Source: Agromyces subbeticus DSM 16689
Lineage (GTDB): Bacteria > Actinomycetota > Actinomycetes > Actinomycetales > Microbacteriaceae
NCBI RefSeq assembly: GCF_000421565.1
Contig: NZ_ATXG01000006.1
Coordinates: 62,001 to 126,000, forward strand
Reading direction: 5' to 3'
DNA: 64,000 nucleotides
The position numbers and the translations under genes are program-made. Of the stretch, positions 58,261 through 64,000 are shown in pieces (the first letter of the stretch is position 1; each line of letters starts with the position of its first letter). The notes beneath the pieces were generated by a model. It had not been told where the DNA came from. It did no database searches and saw only the letters and a list, made by a program, of their open reading frames with translations.

Positions 58261-59859
58261 GGCCCAGGCCACCGACGCGTCGACGGGCGGGTCGGTGGTG
58301 GGCTCGGCGCAGACGACGAAGATCCCGCCGACGACCCCGACGAAGCCTCCTCCCTCGCTCGGGCTGAGCGGCGAGAGATCGGCTGAGCCGACCTCGTTGT
58401 CGTCTTCGCCGTGCTCGATCCGGGCCGTCGCCGCGAAGCCGACGATCTCGAGGGTGAGCGCGAGGGTGGCAGCTGCCATGGGCACGTCGGCGCAGCCGAG
58501 CAGGTGGTCTTCGCCATCGACGTGCATCACGAGTTCGACGACACGGGCGGCTCCGGCCGTGCCCGCCCGCACGCCGAACGTCAGGAATCGGCGCTCTGAG
58601 AGTCGCAGTGCGAGCCCCGCGTGCAGGCCGGGTGGAGCGTCATCCGGAACCCCGACCACCGTCGAGAGCGTGGCGACCGGCTGCTCGAGGCGGAAGCCGG
58701 CGAAGGCGTGCGCCGCGCGCTCGTGGAGGCCACCTGAACGCGCATGGAGGCGCAGATGTCCCGGCCGCTCGTCGAGACGAGCCCGGTTCGCATCGACTGC
58801 AGTGCGGATCGAGAGCAGTTCAGGATGCAGCGTCGGTAGGTCGAAATCGTCGACGAGTGCACGCGGCACGCTCGAGTCGGCCCCGTCGCCGTGGGCACCG
58901 CCGCCATGGGCATCGGCCCACGGCACCTCGACCTCGTCGGCCAGCCGGCCGTGGCCGGGCGCGAACACCGGCCAGCCGTCGTCGAAGCTGACGGGAACGA
59001 GCCAGGTCTCGCGGCCCTGCAGCGCGTCCGCGCGTTCGCCGTCGAGCGGCAGCCGCCGCGTCGCGAGCACCGTCGCCCACCAGCCGCCGCGACCGTCATC
59101 GACGAGGTCGGCGTGCCCGACGTTCGCAACGTCGGCGTCGCCGCCGAGGTGGCGGTGCGTGAGCAGCGGGTTCGCCTTCGATCCGACGAAGGGCCCGACC
59201 GGGCTCGCGCCCCGCGCCGCGCTCACGGCATGGTGGCGTTCGGTGCCGCCCTCGCTCGCCACGAGCAGCACTCCGCCGCCGCTGCGATAGAGATGCGGCC
59301 CCTCGGCCCAGACCGCACCCTCGACCGCGCCGTGCCACACGACGTGCTCATCGCCGACGAGTGACATCGTGGCGAGATCGAGCTCGCGCACCCACACCTC
59401 GGTCTGCTCGGGCCAGGCGCCAGGGTCGGCGAGCCGGGTGCCGCACCACCACGCCCGCCCGTCGTCGTCGAAGAGCAGCGACGGGTCGATGCCGGGGGCG
59501 TCATCGATCCAGACCGGATCCGACCATGGCCCGGCCGCGTCGGTCGCGGTCACGATGAAGCTGCCCTGACGGCCCTCGCCGCCGACGAGCGTGCACGCCA
59601 CGAAGAACCGGCCGCCGTGGTGGCGGATCGTCGGGGCGAACAGCCCGCCCGAGGCAGGCACCGTCGAGAGGTCGAGCTGCTCCTCGCGATGCACCGCGTG
59701 GCCCACGAGCCGCCACTCGACGAGATCGCGGGAGCGATGCACCGGTAGCCCGGGGAAGTACTCGAAGGTCGAGGTGACCACGAAGAACTCATCTCCCACC
59801 CGGCAGATGCTCGGATCGGGGTGGAACCCGGGCAGCACGGGGTTGCGGGCGGTGGTCAC
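58219..59859 (-). CDS. GH43 family beta-xylosidase / arabinofuranosidase
   Basis: 546 residues from GTG 59857-59859. The five-bladed beta-propeller holds the three GH43 acids: Asp15 in FHPDPS (general base), Asp125 in GIDPSLLFDDDG (pKa modulator) and Glu186 in VWAEGPHLY (general acid). A C-terminal beta-sandwich (about 330-546) is typical of GH43 subfamily 11/12 xylosidases. No signal peptide, so it acts inside the cell on imported xylo-oligosaccharides. The GTG overlaps the GH3 stop (GTGA), coupling the two enzymes. Confidence 0.92.
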   Translation of the reverse strand: MTTARNPVLPGFHPDPSICRVGDEFFVVTSTFEYFPGLPVHRSRDLVEWRLVGHAVHREEQLDLSTVPASGGLFAPTIRHHGGRFFVACTLVGGEGRQGSFIVTATDAAGPWSDPVWIDDAPGIDPSLLFDDDGRAWWCGTRLADPGAWPEQTEVWVRELDLATMSLVGDEHVVWHGAVEGAVWAEGPHLYRSGGGVLLVASEGGTERHHAVSAARGASPVGPFVGSKANPLLTHRHLGGDADVANVGHADLVDDGRGGWWATVLATRRLPLDGERADALQGRETWLVPVSFDDGWPVFAPGHGRLADEVEVPWADAHGGGAHGDGADSSVPRALVDDFDLPTLHPELLSIRTAVDANRARLDERPGHLRLHARSGGLHERAAHAFAGFRLEQPVATLSTVVGVPDDAPPGLHAGLALRLSERRFLTFGVRAGTAGAARVVELVMHVDGEDHLLGCADVPMAAATLALTLEIVGFAATARIEHGEDDNEVGSADLSPLSPSEGGGFVGVVGGIFVVCAEPTTDPPVDASVAWANFDRLSLAHAPAR

Positions 59860-62279
59860 GGTGAGACGGCACCCACCGCATCGCTGCGCCACACGGGATG
59901 CAGGGCCCGGGCGTTGTCGACCACGCGCACCGGCCCGGTGAGCTCGACACTCGCCTGCAGCGGCAGGTCGCCGCTCGACCGACCGAGACCCAGCACGAGC
60001 GCGCCCGGCTCGACGATGCGACGGCCGTCACGGCCGGTGAACGCCGTGAGGTCGGCCGGCACCTCGACCGTCAGGCGCACGGATGCTCCTGGCTCGAGCT
60101 CGACGCGATGGAAGCCGATCAGTCGCTGCAGCGGGCGCACCACCGATGCCACGGGGTCGTGCAGGTACAGCTGCACGATGTCGGCCCCGGCGCGATCGCC
60201 GACGTTCTCGACCGTGAGCGACAGCCGCAACGCGGCATCCGTCGTCGCCTCGGCGATCTCGACCTCGAGATCGCGCCATGCGAACGCGCTGTAGCCGAGC
60301 CCGTGGCCGAACGGGTAGCGAGCCGTCGGATCGATGTTCGACACCTCGTTGCGGCGGGCGAGCGTCGAGGCGAGGTAGGTGGACGGCTGCGCCCCGGGCG
60401 TGGCCGGAACGCTCACCGGCAGGCGACCGCTCGGGTTCACCCGACCGCTGAGGATGGCGGCGAGGGCTCTCGTGCCCTCCTCGCCCGGGAAGAACGCCTG
60501 CAGGATGCCGGCGGCGCGATCGGGCGCGGAGCCCAGCACGTACGGGCGGCCCGAGAGCATCGTGAGCACGGTGGGGGTTCCCGAGTCGAGGACCGCCTCG
60601 AGCAGCGCGGTCTGCGCGCCGGGCAGGTCGAGGGTCTCGGCGTCGCAGCCCTCGCCGCTCGTGCCACGGCCGAAGAGGCCGGCACGGTCGCCGAGCGCGA
60701 GCACGACGACATCCGCTGATGCCGCGATGGCCACCGCGTGTTCGATGCCGTCGGTCTCGCCGCCGTCGATCGAGGTGCCGGCGGCGATCGTGATCTCGCT
60801 GGCGGGGAACTCCGCGCGGAGCGCCTCGACGAGCGTCGGCAGCTCGATGCCGAGGCCGGCCTCGGGGTGATGCACGCCGACGTGCGTCGGGAAGGCGTAG
60901 CAGCCGAGCACCGCGAGCGGGTCGTCGGCGGTCGGGCCGATCACGGCGATGCGCGCGGGTGCGGCCAGCGGCAGCGTGCCGTCGTTCGCGAGCAGCACGA
61001 TGGCTCGTTCGGCGATGCGGCGCGCGAGCGCGCGGTTCTCGGGCGGGTCGAGATCGATCGTGCCCCGCGCGGCAGAGGCTGCGGCCGGCGCGGCCGGCTC
61101 GTCGAGCAGCCCGAGGTCGATCTTCTGCAGGAGCACCCGGAGCACGGCGCGGTCGACGACGGCCTCATCGATGCGGCCGTCGGCCACCGCCCGCACCAGG
61201 GGCTCGCCGAAGGCGTGCACTGTCGGAAGCTCCACGTCGATGCCAGCCTCGAGGGCCGCCGCTGCCGCGTCGCCGAGGTCGCCGGCCGTGCCGTGCAGCG
61301 TCTCGAGGAAGGCCACCGAGAAATAGTCGGCGACGACGGTGCCCGAGAAGCCCCACGTCTCACGCAACAGGCCGGTGAGCAGATCGCGGTCGGCTGCCGT
61401 GGGCACGCCGTCGAGATCGGTGTACGCGTTCATCACCGAACGCGGCCCGGCGTCGCGCACCACCATCTCGAACGGCGGCAGCAGCACGTCGGCGAGCTCT
61501 CGCGCACCGACCGACACGGGAGCGAGGTTGCGACCCGCCCGCGACGCCGAGTAGCCGACGAAGTGCTTGAGCGTCGCCACGATGCCGGATGCCTCGAGCC
61601 CGCGCACGTACGCGGTGCCGACCGTGCCGACGAGGTACGGGTCTTCGCCCATCGTCTCTTCGACCCGACCCCACCGGGCATCGCGCACGACGTCGAGCAC
61701 GGGGGCGAGCCCCTGGTGCACGCCGACCGAGCGCATGTCGGCGCCGATGCGATGCGCCATCTGCTCGATCAGCTCGGGGTCGAACGTTGCCCCCCACGAC
61801 AGGGGCACCGGGTAGGCGGTCGCGCCGTAGGCGGCGAAGCCCGCGAGGCACTCCTCGTGCACGAGTGCGGGAATGCCGAACCTGCTCGACGCGACGATGC
61901 GATGCTGCAGCTGGGCGAGCGACTGCGCCCCGAGCGCCGCATCGACGGGCGCGGTGCCGAAGGCACGCGTGATCTGCCCGAGTCCCTTGGGCAGCAGCTC
62001 GTCGAGATCGACGGTGCCGCTCATCTCGTGCTGGTGCGGTGCCACGTCGGCGCCGTCGTCGGAGGCGCCGATCCAGATGCCGTAGAGCTGGGCGATCTTC
62101 TCCTCGAGGGTGAGCGCGGCGATCAGGGCAGCGGCGCGCGCATCGGCGGGCAGGGTGCGGTCACGCCACGACTCTTCGGTCGTCGTGGTCAGGGGTGTCT
62201 GGGTCGTCGTCATCGGGTCGGTCTCTCGGTTCGTCGGGTCGGTCGTCGTCTCCGCGGCATCCGTCACCGGCCCGTTCAC
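59856..62279 (-). CDS. GH3 family beta-glycosidase (beta-xylosidase/glucosidase)
   Basis: 807 residues if translated from the GTG that overlaps the upstream permease stop; an ATG at 62211-62213 (22 residues later) is an alternative. GH3 elements: LTLEEKIAQLYGIW, RFGIPALVHEECLAG, ARWGRVEETMGEDPYLV, LKHFVGYSA, and the nucleophile Asp318 in VVADYFSV (usual form SDW). A C-terminal domain has GRPYVLGSAPDRAAG and a fibronectin-like tail. No signal peptide. It probably removes beta-xylose or glucose from oligosaccharides within the cell, working with GH43. Confidence 0.92.
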   Translation of the reverse strand: MNGPVTDAAETTTDPTNRETDPMTTTQTPLTTTTEESWRDRTLPADARAAALIAALTLEEKIAQLYGIWIGASDDGADVAPHQHEMSGTVDLDELLPKGLGQITRAFGTAPVDAALGAQSLAQLQHRIVASSRFGIPALVHEECLAGFAAYGATAYPVPLSWGATFDPELIEQMAHRIGADMRSVGVHQGLAPVLDVVRDARWGRVEETMGEDPYLVGTVGTAYVRGLEASGIVATLKHFVGYSASRAGRNLAPVSVGARELADVLLPPFEMVVRDAGPRSVMNAYTDLDGVPTAADRDLLTGLLRETWGFSGTVVADYFSVAFLETLHGTAGDLGDAAAAALEAGIDVELPTVHAFGEPLVRAVADGRIDEAVVDRAVLRVLLQKIDLGLLDEPAAPAAASAARGTIDLDPPENRALARRIAERAIVLLANDGTLPLAAPARIAVIGPTADDPLAVLGCYAFPTHVGVHHPEAGLGIELPTLVEALRAEFPASEITIAAGTSIDGGETDGIEHAVAIAASADVVVLALGDRAGLFGRGTSGEGCDAETLDLPGAQTALLEAVLDSGTPTVLTMLSGRPYVLGSAPDRAAGILQAFFPGEEGTRALAAILSGRVNPSGRLPVSVPATPGAQPSTYLASTLARRNEVSNIDPTARYPFGHGLGYSAFAWRDLEVEIAEATTDAALRLSLTVENVGDRAGADIVQLYLHDPVASVVRPLQRLIGFHRVELEPGASVRLTVEVPADLTAFTGRDGRRIVEPGALVLGLGRSSGDLPLQASVELTGPVRVVDNARALHPVWRSDAVGAVSP

Positions 62280-63148
62280 CCCTTCACCGCCCCGGTCAGT
62301 CCGCCGACGATGCGGCGCTCGAAGATGCTGAAGAAGATGAGGGCGGGAATCATCGACAGCGAGGTGAAGGCGAGCACCTTGGCCGTGTCGACGGAGTACT
62401 GCGAGGCGAACGCCTGCACGCCGAGCGGCAGGGTGAAGGATGCCTCGTTGTTCAGGATGAACAGCGGCAGGATGTAGCTGTTCCAGCTCGCGATGAAGGC
62501 GAGGATGCCGACCGTGATCACGCCGGGCAGCGCCAGCGGCACCACCATCCTCCAGAAGAAGCCGAGGCGCGAGGCTCCGTCGATCGAGGCCGCCTCCTCG
62601 ATCTCATCGGGGATGGCGCGCAGGAACGGCACGAGGATGATGATCGTCGCCGGCAGGGCGAAGGCGATCTGGGGCAGGATGATGCCGGCCATCGAGTTCA
62701 TCAGGCCGAGGTTGCGCACCACGAGGTAGAGCGGCGTGATCGCCACCGTCATGGGGAACATCAGGCCAGCGGCGAAGACCGCGTAGAGCAGCCCGCGTGC
62801 CCGGAACCGGTAGCGGGCGAGCACGTAGCTCGCCATGAGGCCGAGGGCGACGACGCCGAGCGTGGTGACGACCGCGGCGACCGTCGAGTTGGCGACCTCT
62901 CCCCAGAAGGTCGTGCTGCCGAGCACCTCGGCGTAGTTCGCCATCACCCACGGCGCCGGCAGCCCGGAGGGGTCGGCGGTGATCTGCGAGTTCGTGCGGA
63001 AGCCGCCGATGATGATGTAGAGGATCGGCGCCAGCATGAGCGTGACGACGACGACGGCGCCGAGGTAGATGGCCGGGCTGCCCCACGGCAGTCGGCCACT
63101 GCCGCGAGGCCGCCTGGCTCGGGGGATGGCGATGGTCGATGCGGTCAT
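62276..63148 (-). CDS. ABC sugar transporter permease (MalG-like)
   Basis: 290 residues, six membrane segments. ILYIIIGGFRTNSQITADP after TM1 and the EAA loop AASIDGASRLGFFWRMVVPL identify a MalG-type carbohydrate permease. Both ends overlap neighbours by 4 bp: its start overlaps the stop of the upstream MalF-like gene, and its stop the GTG of the GH3 gene. Thus permease, permease, GH3 and GH43 are one tightly coupled operon for a xylo-oligosaccharide or similar substrate. Confidence 0.92.
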   Translation of the reverse strand: MTASTIAIPRARRPRGSGRLPWGSPAIYLGAVVVVTLMLAPILYIIIGGFRTNSQITADPSGLPAPWVMANYAEVLGSTTFWGEVANSTVAAVVTTLGVVALGLMASYVLARYRFRARGLLYAVFAAGLMFPMTVAITPLYLVVRNLGLMNSMAGIILPQIAFALPATIIILVPFLRAIPDEIEEAASIDGASRLGFFWRMVVPLALPGVITVGILAFIASWNSYILPLFILNNEASFTLPLGVQAFASQYSVDTAKVLAFTSLSMIPALIFFSIFERRIVGGLTGAVKG

Positions 63149-64000
63149 CGCTCGTTCCGTTCGGTGAGGGCGCCGGCCGTGTCACGGCGCAGCACGTAGC
63201 GCTGGTAGATGAGGGCGACGACGAGTGAGATGACGAACAGCACGACCGCCACGGCGTTGCCGTAGCCGTAGTTGCCGGCGTTGCGCCCGTTGGCGACCAT
63301 GTACGTCGCCATCGTCGAGGTGCCGGCCGTCGAGGCGATGTACTGGCCCCAGATGATGTAGACGAGGTCGAAGAGCTGGAGCGATCCGATGATCGACAGG
63401 AACGCCCAGATGCGCAGCGTCGGGCCGAGCAGCGGCAGCGTGATGCGGCGCTGGATCTGCCAGTAGGAGGCGCCGTCGATCTGGGCGGCCTCGGTGAGCT
63501 CTTGCGGGATGCCCTGCAGGCCGGCCAGGAAGAGGATGACGGCGAAGCCGATGTACTTCCAGGTGATGATGCCGAGCAGGGTCCAGATCGCGAGGTCGGG
63601 GTTCGAGAGCCAATCTTGCGCGAGGCCGTCGAGGCCGAGCTTCTCGAGCAGCCCGTTGAGCGCGCCGTCGCTCTGGAGCATCAAGCTCCAGCCCGTGCCG
63701 ACGACGACCTCGGCGAGCACGTAGGGCACGAAGATGAGTACCCGGATGAGCGACTGCCCGCGCATCGGGCGGTTCAGCAGCAGCGCCAGCAGCAGCGCGA
63801 GCGGCCCCTGCAGCACGAGCGACATCACGACGATGATCGTGTTGTGCCAGAGGGCCTCATGGAAGGTCGGGTCCTGGAGGATCGTCACGTAGTTCTGCAG
63901 CCCGACGAAGTCGGTCGGCAGGCCGTAGCCCTTCCAGCGGAAGAACCCGTAGTACCCGGCCATGACGACCGGGAAGATGACGAAGCCGAGGAAGACGACG
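63145..64000 (-). CDS. ABC sugar transporter permease (MalF-like), 5' end beyond the window
   Basis: About 285 residues are visible and the frame stays open to the window end (VVFLGFVIFPVVMAGYYGF), so the true start lies outside. MAGYYGFFRWKGYGL, VGLQNYVTILQDPTF and VLAEVVVGTGWSLML are typical MalF/UgpA features; the EAA loop is AAQIDGASYWQIQRRITLPL. The binding-protein gene of this importer is expected upstream of the window. It couples to the MalG-like gene by an ATGA overlap. Confidence 0.9.
   Translation of the reverse strand, partial: VVFLGFVIFPVVMAGYYGFFRWKGYGLPTDFVGLQNYVTILQDPTFHEALWHNTIIVVMSLVLQGPLALLLALLLNRPMRGQSLIRVLIFVPYVLAEVVVGTGWSLMLQSDGALNGLLEKLGLDGLAQDWLSNPDLAIWTLLGIITWKYIGFAVILFLAGLQGIPQELTEAAQIDGASYWQIQRRITLPLLGPTLRIWAFLSIIGSLQLFDLVYIIWGQYIASTAGTSTMATYMVANGRNAGNYGYGNAVAVVLFVISLVVALIYQRYVLRRDTAGALTERNER

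Noticed and set aside
1..64000. CRISPR arrays, tRNA/rRNA genes, insertion sequences, prophage
   Set aside because: No regularly spaced repeats, no tRNA-like cloverleaf, transposase, integrase or phage structural genes were found in the reading frames.

Overview
The window looks like chromosomal DNA from a high-GC actinobacterium, most probably a member of the Microbacteriaceae (Agromyces-like). This rests on an estimated G+C near 70%, strong G/C preference at third codon positions, many ATGA/GTGA stop-start overlaps, start codons lying 6-7 nt after a TANNNT -10 box (leaderless style), an LAxTG sortase-type anchor, and the gene content. No rRNA, tRNA, CRISPR array, transposase or phage gene was seen. 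Genus-level placement is inference.

Layout. 1-4437: the end of a secreted HExxH protein, an HxlR regulator with a divergent DHA2 exporter, and a WYL regulator with a divergent microsomal-type epoxide hydrolase. 4658-9027: a large cell-wall-anchored metallophosphatase, an EI24 membrane protein, a methyltransferase and a small membrane protein. 9065-14919: regulator/enzyme pairs (TetR with an alpha/beta hydrolase, MarR with an Old Yellow Enzyme, MarR with an SDR), most with clear operator palindromes. 14918-25837: a coiled-coil protein, a class III-like sirtuin, a Nudix enzyme, tandem paralogues, a ClgR-like regulator facing a two-gene clpP operon, a cytochrome-b-like protein, a double DUF1540 protein under a DtxR/IdeR-like iron box, and further redox enzymes with a MarR regulator.

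25897-45999: housekeeping hydrolases (MBL fold, Nudix), an FAD oxidoreductase, a lipase maturation factor, a 1203-residue secreted metallophosphatase translationally coupled to a HupE/UreJ protein, a second DHA2 exporter, an AI-2E family exporter, an Eis-like acetyltransferase, a lipoprotein, LacI and TetR regulators, a three-enzyme operon driven by a near-consensus promoter overlaid with operators, and a ThuA gene followed by a likely glycerate kinase remnant.

46578-64000 is a pentose/xylan-oligosaccharide utilisation region. It holds xylulokinase and xylose isomerase with a divergent LacI regulator. Next comes an operon of binding lipoprotein, two ABC permeases, a YicI-type GH31 alpha-xylosidase and a second LacI gene. 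An opposing operon carries two ABC permeases, a GH3 enzyme and a GH43 enzyme. An alpha/beta hydrolase sits between the two operons, flanked by an imperfect 50-bp direct repeat. Together these genes would import xylosides, release xylose inside the cell, and pass it through XylA and XylB to the pentose phosphate pathway.

The most unusual signals are a ClpP subunit whose catalytic serine is glycine, coupled to an intact ClpP; two copies of a 62-bp palindromic element near gene 3' ends; and a strong, strand-symmetric excess of the word CGGATGCC/GGCATCCG that overrides codon preference and also forms the base of several intergenic hairpins.
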